From positions 6,056,983 through 6,120,982 of the forward strand of contig NC_044923.1 of the NCBI RefSeq assembly GCF_003576645.1: a stretch of 64,000 nt of DNA. The letters run 5' to 3'. A program made the translations under genes and the position numbers. The notes under the pieces are model-generated. The model ran no database searches. It was given only the letters and a program-made list of their open reading frames with translations, and had not been told where the DNA came from. Source of the stretch: Ipomoea triloba. Taxonomy: Eukaryota > Streptophyta > Magnoliopsida > Solanales > Convolvulaceae. Below, one piece after another: positions 45,901-56,675 of this stretch (its first letter is position 1; each line of letters opens with the position of its first letter).

Positions 45901-46919
45901 TTTATCGATTAGAAGTAATACCTTCATGGACATGTAGGCTCTATTTGGGAAGTTGCAGCAGTTAGCAACCGTGGCTGGTGATGTTCTACTTGGTAGGGAG
46001 AAAATACAGAAGGTTTTGCTTGCCAGGTTGACTGAAACTGTGGTCATGTGGTTGTATAATGAGCAAGATTTTTGGAGTATTCTGGAGGATGAGTCTGCTT
46101 CTCTTACACAACATGGACTGCAACAGGTATTCACAATACCGAAACTGCCCTTATTTGGTTAACATCTCCAATCAGAGCCAATATTAATGGGAACTAATGT
46201 ACTCCGTATTAAGGATAGAGAGAATGGAGGGCAATGCTATAAATATATATTGGTTAGACCACGAGGTGTCTTAAGTAGACTCTAACTATAGGAGGCATCT
46301 TTTAAGTCCATATCATACTCAGATTCCCGTTTGCACCGGTCAGGGCAATGCTATATCAGATTGTTAGTACTATGCTAAAAAGCTGCATTTACTTTCTTGT
46401 TATTGCTCACCTTTGGGCTATGGCATGAAAGTCCCTCTCTCTAACCATGGCATTCAACTTCTTGTTTGACAGTTAATGCTAGATATGCACTTCACTGTAG
46501 AGATTGCAAGATTTGCTGGTTATCCATCCAGGCATGTGCATCAAATAGCATCCGATATAATGTCTCGTGCAATCAGGACATTTTCGGCTAGGGGCGTTGT
46601 GCAAAGGTTTGCAGCTCTTATATACTGTTTAATCTTTTATCCTTCTGTCCTTCATGCAACTAAATGTTTCATTCTTGGCAGTGCCCTGCCAGAGGATGAA
46701 TGGTTTGTGGAAACTGCAAAAAGAGCAATAAACAAGCTTCTGTTGGGTGGGTCTGGATCAGATACGTCCGAGATTTACGACGAAGAACATATAATTCACG
46801 ACGAGTTTATCGACTCCGGCTCACCTTCTTCGCTCTCGTCTCTGGAAAGTTCCGAGTCTTTTGCTTCAGCGCATTCAGGCGATTTTGGTAGCCCAAGTTT
46901 CACTGATTCTGAGAACTGA
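39987..46919 (+). CDS. EXO84C: Exocyst complex component EXO84C-like
   Basis: Seven exons with GT/AG borders: 39987-40088, 41658-41752, 43783-44815, 45078-45602, 45938-46126, 46473-46606 and 46682-46919; 2316 nt, 771 aa. The N-terminus ([20 protein letters not shown]) and the heptad-rich segment ([20 protein letters not shown]) match the Vps51/EXO84 N-terminal coil. The region from about residue 110 ([19 protein letters not shown]) is the helical Exo84 C-terminal domain. The protein ends in an acidic, Ser-rich tail ([20 protein letters not shown]). Length is close to the roughly 770 aa of Arabidopsis EXO84C. As part of the exocyst it would tether secretory vesicles to the plasma membrane. The ATG at 39987 follows a purine-rich AGAGAGAAA leader. 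Intron 2 is about 2 kb and holds (TTTA)n and (AC)n tracts. The last intron is 75 bases and open in frame. Confidence 0.93.
42121..42160. repeat. (TTTA)n microsatellite in EXO84C intron 2
   Basis: About nine TTTA units after a short TCTA run. Confidence 0.9.
43114..43137. repeat. (AC)n microsatellite in EXO84C intron 2
   Basis: About 12 AC units. Confidence 0.9.
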
Positions 46920-48226
46920 GTCTTGATTGTTGGTAGGTAAGGTACCTTTGAATGTCATAGATATGATGTTGTAATGTTATAAAAGAGGGTAGGGCAAATG
47001 ATGTAGAGAGATTGTTTGTTTTGCAACTATGTAATTCAACAGGAACTTCTATTTTTTTTTTAAATATAAAAATATATTCATCCCTTTCTAAACTTTTAGT
47101 TGTCCATGAGGCCTAAACTTTTAGTTTTCCTATCGTCCAATTTTGCAGGTCTTCCCAGGTTTTAATGTCACTCAAATTTAAAATATTTTTTAAAAATAAT
47201 TTAAAAAATACTCCGTAATTATTTAAAAATTAAAAAAAAAAAAAGTTTCGTCTCCGGTCATGAAGACGAAGGGACCTTCGTCTCTATGGTAGGAGACAAA
47301 GATACCTTCTTTGCCTCTGGCCGTTGTCTCCGGCCATGGAGACAAAGGACCTTTGTCTCCATGGCTGAAGACAAAGATTTTTTTTTTTTAAATTTTTAAA
47401 TAATTTAAAAATAGGACAATTATGCCATTCGGAAGAAGTCTTCTACAGAAGAAAAGCCTGTTACGAGTAAGTGGAGAGGAAAGATCTCCAGAGATTCTTA
47501 TCTCATTCCATTCCAGTGGCTCAACCAGTAACCAATGGCGAAAACTCAAAAATCCATGGTTTCCCATCAAAAAATTCTATACAATTCTGAAAGGGGGAAA
47601 TCCTTTAAAACATTTGTTTGAATTCCCCTGGTGGGTGGATTGTCTGGGCCAGCCGATATCTCTTCATTCGGACCAGGAGAGAGAAAGTAAGCGTTTTTAA
47701 CCATTCTGCCTTCAAGAGCCTTTATTGGGACATCGTCAGGCCAGGCGACATAGCATTAAAAGAATTTAATTAAAAATATTTATAGGATTTAAAAAAAATT
47801 ATTTTAATACTACGGAGTAAATAGAAAAAGTTAATAGTGTGGTACAATTATTTATCCGGAAAATTGGTGAAGTCACAGTAAAGTTAATAGTGTGGTGTAA
47901 TTATTTATCGGGAAAATTGGCAAAGTCACAGTAAAGAGAAAATGAGGCAAATAGGTAACTTTAACGTACGAGGGAGGCGAAGGTACGTAGTCTGGAAAAA
48001 ATGGCAAAGCGAATAAGTCACTCTCACCGTACGAGGTAAAGCCAGTCGGCAAAAATGGCAAACTAATCACTATCCAAAAATCTAGCAAGAACTCAACAAG
48101 TCGCTATGACAACGGAAAAAGCAAAGCCAATGGAGAATTGAAGCCACTATATCTACAATATAATGCCTCCTGAAAAAAAAAAAAAAACATTCCAATCAGA
48201 CTTCACATATAATACTGATCGAAATA
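46920..48226. other. Intergenic region with inverted GC-rich motifs
   Basis: The 3' flank of EXO84C is followed at 47240-47375 by repeated GTCTCCGGCCATGGAGACAA-type motifs in both orientations, shared with the core of the element at 39201; no complete TIRs were found. A 92-codon plus-strand frame at 47422-47697 (PFGRSLLQKKSLLRVSGEER...) has the look of a plant organellar open frame, but I could not identify it. Confidence 0.4.
47827..47935. repeat. 53-bp tandem duplication
   Basis: AAAGTTAATAGTGTGGT occurs at 47827 and 47880, each followed by matching sequence with a few substitutions. Confidence 0.85.
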
Positions 48227-48763
48227 ATGGAAGTTATTGAAATGGCGCCAGCAGAGAACGCCCAGAAACCACCGGCCTTCTCCGGCGGCGTTTGTTCGAC
48301 TTTCCTATCACTCATCATCACCGCATTGGCCACAACGTTGGATAAACTCAAGAACCTGGTCAAGCTCAAGGAACCAGAAAACGCAATAATCCAAAATTTG
48401 GAAAAGCAAGAGCTTAGTAAAGCAATCTATCAAGTAGGCGTTACCTTAACCGTTGGTCTGGTTGCTCTGAGGAGAGACAAATTGGAAGCTGTGGAACAGC
48501 TTATGGTTGTGGCAAACGCAACGGGCTGTGTCCTTATCTTCAACGGCCTTATGCTCCGCCAAAACACGCCCACGTTTGCGACAACTGCGGAACTTGTCGG
48601 AGTGGGCATAGTATTTGCTACCATTCATTTGATGTTCTCCATACATTTGGTGTGGTGGCTACGAATCATCCTAGCTGTCTGCTGTGCCTTCTGTATTAGA
48701 CCTTTGATAATGGCGGAAGTAGGTGCCAAGAACAAGAAGGGTAATGGGCTGGCCACCAATTAA
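48227..48763 (+). CDS. Predicted multi-pass membrane protein, family unknown
   Basis: Single-exon frame of 178 aa. I do not recognise the family. Hydrophobic segments at about residues 22-39 (VCSTFLSLIITALATTL), 67-82 (AIYQVGVTLTVGLVAL), 92-109 (LMVVANATGCVLIFNGLM), 120-138 (AELVGVGIVFATIHLMFSI) and 139-160 (VWWLRIILAVCCAFCIRPL) suggest four or five membrane spans. A charged loop (LDKLKNLVKLKEPENAIIQNLEKQELSK) follows the first, and a Lys/Asn-rich tail (GAKNKKGNG) ends it. There is no signal peptide. A second in-frame ATG five codons in (MAPAEN) is an equally plausible start. Codon use looks ordinary and the frame is free of repeats, which supports a real gene. Its position 1.3 kb after EXO84C on the same strand does not by itself indicate function. 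Confidence 0.65.
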   Translation: MEVIEMAPAENAQKPPAFSGGVCSTFLSLIITALATTLDKLKNLVKLKEPENAIIQNLEKQELSKAIYQVGVTLTVGLVALRRDKLEAVEQLMVVANATGCVLIFNGLMLRQNTPTFATTAELVGVGIVFATIHLMFSIHLVWWLRIILAVCCAFCIRPLIMAEVGAKNKKGNGLATN

Positions 48764-49490
48764 TTGTATGTGTTTTAATTTATGTTTAGTATGGGATGCC
48801 AAGAATTGGCTCTGTTACAATGTAGTATCTGTTCATAGCTACTTTTTCAATCAAATGAAGCACAAAGAGCCAATATCGCCTTTACTAAACTCAGAATTGA
48901 ATACGATTTGTTAATGTTATTTTGTTCATGCTCACATTTTTTTTTCTTTTCTTTTATGAAAAGAGAAATTTATCATCACTATCTAACTGTCTAGTCTATT
49001 TGTAAGATGGACCATTAAAATAAAATACATTTTAAATATACTTAATGTACATTCTTTGAATACTAAAGGTTACCAAATAATAAACCTTCAACACTAAAAA
49101 ACAAAGAACCTTCAGTACACAAATAATGTACCTTAGCTTCAAATATATTAAAAATGTTCCTTATGTTAGTGGTCCACAATATAATTTGCCCAATCATTAT
49201 TTCATGAACCATGCATGATTCACCTTGTAATGTGGACTATTGACCCAAGGTAATTTTTTAATATACTAAATGTGCATTTAAATGTTCATTTTTTGAAGAT
49301 ATATTACTTGTCTGCTAAATATATATTATTTGATATCTTCAGTATAAAAATAATGTATTTTTTAATTAATACTATTAATAAAAGTAAAATCATCTCCTTC
49401 AACTTTCCCGCACAAAAGTGGAAACAAATTCTGCCTAATTTTATAAGAAAAACAATTTATTAATTATTATTTACACCAATCTATCTATCT
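48764..49490. other. Intergenic; degraded MITE-like sequence
   Basis: AT-rich. At 49010-49250 the phrases GGACCATTAAAAT, TAATGTACATT, ACCTTCAGTACACAAATAATG and GTGGTCCACAATAT resemble the palindromic MITE at 11403-11620 without clean ends. The phrase TACTATTAATAAAAGTAAAA at about 49368 resembles the Helitron start that follows at 49492. Confidence 0.4.
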
Positions 49491-49491
49491 A

Positions 49492-49879
49492 TCTATACTA
49501 TTAATAAAAGCAATATCCTCAACTTTAACTTCCCGCCCAAAACACTCTTATATTGTTAAGGTTTGCGTAATATTGTAAAATATGGTAATACAATAATTCC
49601 TATTCATAATACAATTGTACATTAAAATATAGTAATACAATTCATAATAAATTATATTCTTATCTACGTTCCTATCCGTAATACCATTCTAGATTAAAAT
49701 TACTAATCATAATAATACAGTACATATATTTCCCTGCAATGCAATCTATACTTGTCGCCCAAAACACTACACTGTTATACTGTTAAGGTTTGCATAATAT
49801 GGTAATACAATTGTATTCCAAATATTCTTAAAATATTATAACAAATTCATTCCGTGGAATGCATGGGCAAAAATACTAG
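49492..49879 (+). mobile_element. Small non-autonomous Helitron
   Basis: Starts TCTATACTATTAATAAAAGC and ends with a degraded hairpin (CCGTGGAATGCATGGG) plus AAAAATACTAG, i.e. CTAG. It is flanked by A (49491) and T (49880). The first 250 bases are the same unit that is tandemly multiplied, in opposite orientation, at 57115-58790, and a partial second unit follows inside this element. Confidence 0.72.
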
Positions 49880-50082
49880 TATATTAAAAAATAAAACATT
49901 TATTCGTGCACAATATAATTTACCTTTCTTATTTAAGCTAGTTAATTTCCATCAATTTTTTTAATGATTCTGGCAGGATGAAATGGATTACTTCATGGCA
50001 TGTTGGCCCAAATAATTGTTGGGTTGGCAAATTATTGTGCTGCGTGGGCGCGTGGCCACGGTCCAAAAATATTATCATTTGT

Positions 50083-50325
50083 TAAAATAATATATATTAT
50101 GTTTTAAAATAATGTATATTATGTGTTTGAATAATATATATTATGTGTTAAATAATATACGTTATGTGTTAAAATAATGAAACATTTGAACTAATATAAT
50201 GTATTTATGTTTTTGAATAATGTATATTATGCTTTAGAATAATATACATTATGTTTTAGAATAATATACATTATGCTTTAGAATAATATACATTATATTT
50301 TAGAATAATGTACATTATGAGTTAT
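50083..50325. repeat. Minisatellite of about 22-25 bp
   Basis: About ten imperfect copies of GTTTTAGAATAATATACATT, with unit length varying by a few bases. AT-rich; no gene. Confidence 0.85.
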
Positions 50326-50396
50326 TGTTGCAGCTGGGCGCGCAAAAAAATGAATATAAGCAAAACGTTGTTTTTAAGTCCTGGCCCACACATCTA

Positions 50397-50445
50397 TGAG
50401 ATAACATCGTGCTGATAACGTGTTGTGAATTTCAACATATCCTCA
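50397..50445 (-). mobile_element. Copia LTR end/primer-site remnant
   Basis: The minus strand reads AACACGTTATCAGCACG, nearly the same as the ACACGTTAACAGCACG that follows the LTR at 53288-53520. It is probably the LTR-internal junction of a degraded Copia copy. Confidence 0.35.
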
Positions 50446-50498
50446 CGTGAATCATGTGTAATTGTAGGCTCAAAACAGTTCTTAAAAAACCAACGTAC

Positions 50499-50640
50499 GG
50501 CCAAAGACGTGGTCTAGTGGTACCCGATTTACACTCTTACATAGAGGGGAGTGGGTTTGAGTCTCAGTAAGGAGAACTGGATAATAATGGTACTTAACTC
50601 CCTGAATAAAGAGGTAGTGGGACATTAAATAAGGGGTATA
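50499..50640 (+). mobile_element. tRNA-like SINE head, copy 4
   Basis: GACGTGGTCTAGTGGTACC (A-box-like) and GGGTTTGAGTCTCAG (B-box-like) are spaced as in copies 1 and 3, followed by an 80-base body. It is the only plus-strand copy. Confidence 0.42.
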
Positions 50641-51239
50641 TGAGATAATAGCCACAAATAATTTGCCTTCTTAACAATTAAGCTAGTTAATTTCCATCAT
50701 TTTGATGATTCTGGCAGGATGAAATGGATTACTTAATGGCATGTAGGCCCAAATAATTGTTGGGTTGATTCAGCCCAAATCTTGATCACCCAACCATTTT
50801 ACAGCGTGTTAATCGTTATATAGTGAGCCAGGTCCACCTTTGAATATCATTATTTTATTTAAATAATTATTAATTCCACATAGGTCCTTTGACTATTCCA
50901 AATTTAATTTCAAACTATTTTTTTTTCATTTAGCATCTTATATTATTATTTTTTGGACGTTTTTAGTCTTTCTCATGACCTTTCCAATTTTTAGTAAGGG
51001 TAGTTTTGTCTCAATATTTTATTTTGTTATTTTTTTTGGTTTAATTGGTTTAGGACTTTACTAAAAATCGGTTAAAAAGTATGGTTAATAAAAATCAGAG
51101 ATTACCTAAAGTTCTAAACCAATTAAACCGGTTGAAATCGGAAAAATAACAAAAGAAAAACATGAAAAGACAAAAATGTCCTTACTAAAAATAGGAAAAG
51201 TCATGAGAAAGGCTAAAAATGTCCAAAAAATAATAGTCT

Positions 51240-51450
51240 TTTTTTTTTTAAGTTCACGGGGTCTTTCTCTCCTATTAACTGTCTAGGTACACCCACATTC
51301 GCTCCGGGAGGCACGGGAGCTGGCCTATGGGGAATTGTCACTTGTGCGAATTGAACCCGGGTTCTCCCGGAATTCTTCCCCACAAAGAGAGTTTATTTGC
51401 CACTTGAGCTACCCCATCGGGTTCAAAAAAAATGAGGGAAAAATATAGGG
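51240..51450 (-). mobile_element. SINE with 16-bp target duplication
   Basis: On the minus strand GGGTAGCTCAAGTGGC (A box) and GAACCCGGGTTCAATTCG (B box) head a body that ends CCCCGTGAACTT followed by poly(A), which reads as poly(T) at 51240-51250 on the plus strand. CAAAAAATAATAGTCT at 51224-51239 recurs exactly at 51451-51466, the target duplication expected from LINE-driven insertion. About 30 extra bases lie between the tRNA-like head and the 5' duplication. No coding capacity. Confidence 0.8.
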
Positions 51451-51479
51451 CAAAAAATAATAGTCTGGGATGTCAAATG

Positions 51480-52720
51480 ACAAAATCGATAGTTTAGGAC
51501 TAAATGTGGAAATCATTTCCTTTGAAATCTCACTTGCATTTTAATTACTCTGTAATTATTTTGATTCTCATTCTAGTATGTAAATCCATAGACCAAACAC
51601 ACCCTAAGTTTTACTATTCTTCTCCGAAATAAGTTTTAGTGTTTAGGTTATCAAAATTAAATTATTATTATCCATTAATATTAAATATTGAATTATTTAA
51701 TATATTTTCATTTCACTTTATTTTCTATTGGTCAAATTAATTTTTATTTATTTTATTTAACATTTTCTTGTAATTTTGAATTTTTTTTGGTATTTAATAG
51801 TATTTTTTGTAAGTACTAAAAAACTAACTTGGAATGTAAACTTTTGTAACAAACAGTGGACCACAAAGAATATCAACAAAAACACTGTAAAATAACATAC
51901 TAATTTCTTATTTGCGAGCTATTACATAAAAGTGTATTTTACTCAATATATATCCCATGGTAGTGATTACAAGCTTCCAACATAAAATAAAAATTACAAA
52001 ATACTATACTAGTTTCTTTTTTTGAAGGTAAGCGTAACTATTCCACTAATTCATAACATAAAACGTTTACATCAATGATCAATGAAATGGTAAACAATTC
52101 CTTACAGTCAGACATAGAAACAACTTTTCTAACTATGCTATAGAAAACTTGAATCGCAGACTGTTTCATAACTATGAAGCTATGTTCCTTCGGGGAGCTT
52201 AAAGCTTTATCAAAGATCTGGGTCTTCGTCATCATTCTTTTTTGCTTGCCCAGGATAAGATCAACACTTGTCGAAACCAAACTAAACGATTTATGCAAAT
52301 GAAAATGAAAAGCTCGTGAAAGTAACGAGAGGAAAAATGCTCGTGAAACTAACGAGAGGAAAACACAATAATAGAGAAAATAAAAAGTAGGTAAAGTCAA
52401 AGTAGGGTTGGGAGTTCAAGACTACCAACACAAACCCCAATACCTACCTACTATTATTTTATTCAAAGGGAGAGAAAACGGAAGAAGAAGATTTATGGCA
52501 GTGGTCGGAGAAAACGGAAGAAGAAGATCTGTGGCAGTGGTCGGAGGCGGACGGAGCTGCGACGGTGATCGGGGCGGAAGAAGAGCGAGAGCAAACATAG
52601 AAGGTGACCAAAACCGCTGGCTCAAAGCTCCATTAGAGCTCCGGCCGGAGGCCGGTGGTGGAAGCCAAAATTGAGCCAGAGAAAGGCGTTTGGTTTTAGA
52701 GAGAAAAGGGAGGCAACATT
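51480..52720. other. Intergenic; possible unrecognised gene pieces
   Basis: A 120-codon minus-strand frame (52038-52400) contains QKRMMTKTQIFDKALSSPKE and two near-copies of a SLVSRAFFL/SLLSRAFHF phrase. A GC-richer stretch at 52480-52680 repeats GAAAACGGAAGAAGAAGAT. Neither matches a family I know, and both could be chance frames. Confidence 0.3.
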
Positions 52721-52722
52721 AG

Positions 52723-53022
52723 GGGTGCGTTTGGTTCGCACATGGGAATCGGAATCGGAATGGGTATCACATACTTGGTAAGGGTAATGGGTTTTGGTGA
52801 AAGTCTTTAACATGTTTGGTAGTTGGGTGAAATGGGAATGATTATTAATAGTTGGGGAAGAAATGAGAAAGTGAAATGAAACCTTTATTTAATAAGGGTA
52901 TGGGTTTTATCATTAATGGGGTATTCCAAACCCATAGTAGCATTCTCAAAACCTATCAACCAAACATTAGCAATCACTTTCATACCCATTCCCTATGCCT
53001 AAACCACCAACCAAACACACCC
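52723..53022. mobile_element. MITE with 3-bp TAG duplication
   Basis: The ends GGGTGCGTTTGGTT and AACCAAACACACCC are inverted repeats over about 14 bases, the element is 300 bp, and TAG flanks both ends (52720-52722, 53023-53025). A three-base duplication and G-rich ends fit PIF/Harbinger-type (Tourist) MITEs. No coding sequence. Confidence 0.68.
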
Positions 53023-53287
53023 TAGGGTTTTCTTTGATATAAAATTTAATAATTTATGTCCTATACTAGTTTCTTTATTTTAGTCTTTAAAACACAAAGA
53101 GGGGTACCAACCCTACAAAAATACTACGAAGTACTATATTCTTGTTTGAATTCAACAACTTCAATTCTACCTATCGAGAAAATTAGAGATGAGAGACGAG
53201 ATTAATGATTATTTTGAGGATTAATTTGTTTTAGCGAAATTGTGCAATTCCGGACATTACGAATTGTTCAAATTAAAATATTGTTTC

Positions 53288-53520
53288 TGTTATAAATATT
53301 TATTATGGACATTATTATATAATATTGTAACGTTTGTAACAACTTGTAATTATTACCATTATGGCATTCTTAATCACCTTGTATATATATAGACTCTTGT
53401 TTAGAAGGAGATACACAGATAAATAAAGTATTACCCCCATCTCTACTTACTTTTTCTTTTACTTTTCCTCTACAAATTTTCCTTGATTAATATGTTTGAG
53501 CTGATAGGTCTATTACAACA
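53288..53520 (+). mobile_element. Copia-type LTR (233 bp) with primer site
   Basis: Begins TGTTATAAATA and ends ATTACAACA, followed directly by CGTTAACAGCACG, which resembles Copia primer sites. The LTR at 60672-60971 (minus) has the same TGTTATAAATA start and ATTACAACA end, so both belong to one lineage. No partner LTR for this copy was found in the window. Confidence 0.65.
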
Positions 53521-54250
53521 CGTTAACAGCACGCTCACGCTCAACACAAACAGTAATAAGTTTTTTTTTATACCTTATTATTTTCGAATGATTATCATCA
53601 AGTTTTCACCATCAATATGATTAACAGATGATTATCATCAAGTTCACCTTCAATATGATTAACAATCTGTTCTAGGAATATATAATGTTCTATGGCATTG
53701 CAATTATGTGGTTGTTTATACGGTACGATTATACATGGTTAATCAATATATGTCTTCTATACTTTGATATACCTTTGGATTGTCCAATCCAATCTGGTGT
53801 CGTTACCTTGGTGAACAATCTCGTTGAACGGTCGAGGAAGCTGTTGATCGCGTCTGAGACATCTTGGCAGCGAGCGATTTTCCAGCTCTACGATTTTTTT
53901 TCGGCGGTGGTGTGTCCATCTCTACTGCGATCGGGCAGCAGCTTCATCCATGCAGAGCTTGACCCCTGTTGCTGTAGCGACGGCATCTTCGTTTTCACCA
54001 TGCTGGCCTTCCCTCCGCGCTTCTGATCGGCGATGTGCGGTGGAGATGGCAACGACTTCCTCCTGCGCCGGCGGCGTCCAGTGGCAGCGGCGGCGCTGTT
54101 GACGATCGACCTTCCTGCGTCGGCAAAGACCGATGGTCTCAACAGCGATGGCGCTGTGATTTGCGCAGATCGGGCAATGGAGCTGTGATCTGCGCAGATC
54201 CGTTCGTTTGTCGCACGAGGAGCTAGGGTTATTTGTTTCTCTTAACAAGG
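53521..54250. other. GC-rich insert downstream of Copia LTR
   Basis: The first 150 bases include two copies of a GATTATCATCAAGTT...CAATATGATTAACA phrase. At 53800-54240 the GC content rises sharply and several short frames are open on both strands, rich in Arg and Ala. No gag or pol motif is visible. It could be captured host sequence or the element's leader. Confidence 0.35.
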
Positions 54251-54570
54251 TATGCCACTTATTTAATAAAATCCTTATCCTTCAATAATTTTACCACATA
54301 TTTTATTTTATCAAATTGATTGCTTTTTTTTTTTTTTTTTACGGTTCATGGCAATAGTTACAAACCGTAAATATATATATATTTTTACTGATAAATATGT
54401 GGTAATCTCTTATGTTGGATAACTTGAATTTCTTCTCATTTCTCCACTATTTATTTTAAATATTTGATTGAAGAAATTATTTAGCAATTGAAATAATAAT
54501 GCTCAAAAACGCCTGGTTACATATTCAAATGAATTGAGTCATATCAGGCAGTTTCTTAAATTTGGTACGC

Positions 54571-54571
54571 C

Positions 54572-54621
<50 letters not shown>
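54571..54621. repeat. (ATT)n microsatellite, left part
   Basis: About 17 ATT units, ending where the large Helitron begins. The matching right part is at 58791-58838. Confidence 0.9.
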
Positions 54622-54624
<3 letters not shown>

Positions 54625-55543
54625 GTATAGATTCGCCCGTGCGTTGCACGGAATGGATTTTCTATAATATTTTAATAATATTTGGATCGATATACAATTA
54701 TATAAATTATAACATCAAATATTATATAGCGCAATTGATGAAATTTGTTGGACCGATTATGTTTTCTGATGTTTTCCTTACTTAAATTAGAGCAAATAAT
54801 TGTTCAATTACCCGTGTGATGCACAAATAAATTTTTATTATATATTTAGATAATAAAAATAAAAATGAAATTATAAAAAATTTTAATATTGAACATTTAC
54901 ATTTATTTGATTATAAGATTTGTGCAAAAGTATTACTCAATTAATTGAATAATATATGACTTGTTTGTCTATAATTATCTTAAAAAGATCAATATGTAAT
55001 ATGACTTATGTAATTATATTATTACTAAAATAAATATGGGAAAAATTAGAAATAATTTGATTATAATTATTATAAAAATAAATTCAACGACCAATGTTTA
55101 GTTTAATTATCATAATAATTATTAGGCAATTATTAATAGTCAATTACACTAATATATGTGTAATTATATTTTTATACCTTAAATATATTCATTTTCACTG
55201 TATAGCATTTAGTTTTTTCTTCCTCCTCCATATATATTTGAATGAATTAATTGTAATTATTATAAATAATCTAACAACCCATGTTTAATTATTTTTTTTA
55301 AGTTTAAATAATTTAAAGTTTTCAAAAGGAAAGTCTAATTAATTTTTTAAAAGTTTTTTAAAAATAATTTTCAGTCAATTAGTAAATAAAACAATATGAC
55401 CAAGGAGATGTTATTTTCCTCAATGTTTTCGAATGATCACGTAACAACATATGTTTGGTATAACACATGTCCTTTCCATTGCACTAACTATACCATCAAA
55501 TAAAGTAATAACAATACATTCTTTCACAAAATTATTGAATTTA

Positions 55544-56675
55544 GAGTAAATACCCAAAATGTCCCTCGACTATAGGGAAATTCACAAATTGGTCATCGAC
55601 TATTGATTGAATCCAATTAAGTCCTTAACTTTTCAATTTTTACCCAATTAAATCATCTGTTTATTTGACCGTCTGTTGACCGTGATCTCCAAGGATATAT
55701 GTGTAATTTCACAATCAAAAGCTCAAATGGAAAAGGCCGCGGCTTTTGAGAGCTCCCCGTTTTTCTCCTCCATCCCTTTGCAGCCCATTCCCCGGAGTTC
55801 CATTTCCTCCGTCCGGTCCGGCCCGGTTCCGGGGATTTCCGGGTTCGTCTCCGGGCCGGTTGAGCGCGGGTTCTTGTCCGGCCCGATAGAGAGGAGCTTC
55901 TTCTCCGGCCCTCTGGATATTCACTGCGATAAACTCCATAGGTTCAAACCCAAATCCAAAAAATCAAAACTTGTTCGGAATTTCAAGAAACTTATGTGAA
56001 ACCCTCTATACAAATTCGGGCCAAGAGATTCCAATCCCAATGGGAGTCATAGTAATGGTTTGAGCAGTGAGGGTAGTTTAGTCTATGATGAAGATGAAGA
56101 AGGCATTGAGGCGTTGATGGCTCAGAATGTGCAGTGGGCTCAGGGGAAAGCAGGGGAGGATAGGGTCCACGTTGTGATCTCCGAGGAACATGGGTTGATT
56201 TTTGTGGGGATTTATGATGGTTTTAACGGCCCAGATGCCACAGACTTTTTGCTACAAAACCTCTACACAAATGTGTTCAAGGAACTGAAGGGGGTGCTGT
56301 GGAATGAAACCAAAAACACTACTGTTCCATTGGTGATTAACCATTCTGATGTTCTTAAGGGGCCGCGGATTTTGAGAGGTCCCTCGACAACGCCAAAGGA
56401 GTCGATTTGGAGGGATCCTTACCGGCGGTAGAGATTATAAACCACCCCACCGGATCTAAGCCGTCGTTCATGTACAACTTTGCCTCTCAATCCATCAGCT
56501 AAAACATAGGTTCATTGTGAAATTACACATATATCCTTGGAGATCACGGTCAAATAAACAGAGGACTTAATTGGGTAAAAATTGAAAAGTTAAGGACTTA
56601 ATTGGATTCAATCAATAGTCGAGGACCAATTTGTGAATTTCCCTATAGTCGAGGGACCATTTTGGATATTTACTC
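55544..56675. mobile_element. Pack-MULE carrying a PP2C gene fragment
   Basis: Inverted repeats 55544-55715 (172 bp) and 56514-56675 (162 bp) start GAGTAAATA(C/T)CCAAAATG; they differ by an 11-base TCTGTTGACCG segment in the left arm and a few substitutions. TTGAATTTA at 55535-55543 recurs exactly at 56676-56684, a 9-bp target duplication typical of Mutator-like elements. Between the arms is about 800 bp of GC-richer host-gene sequence and no transposase. The structure meets the definition of a Pack-MULE. Confidence 0.88.
55727..56431 (+). pseudogene. Captured fragment of a POLTERGEIST-like PP2C
   Basis: The first frame (55727-55999, 90 codons) has the N-terminal signature of POL/PLL-type protein phosphatase 2C: repeated SGPVERGF/SGPIERSF/SGPLD motifs, then RFKPKSKKSKLVRNFKK. 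A stop at 55997 ends it. A second frame from about 56027 carries the start of the phosphatase domain: [57 protein letters not shown]. The rest of the catalytic domain, with most metal-binding Asp residues, is missing, so no active phosphatase can be made. Past about 56340 the match fades; an overlapping frame ([20 protein letters not shown]) may come from a second parent gene. Confidence 0.82.
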
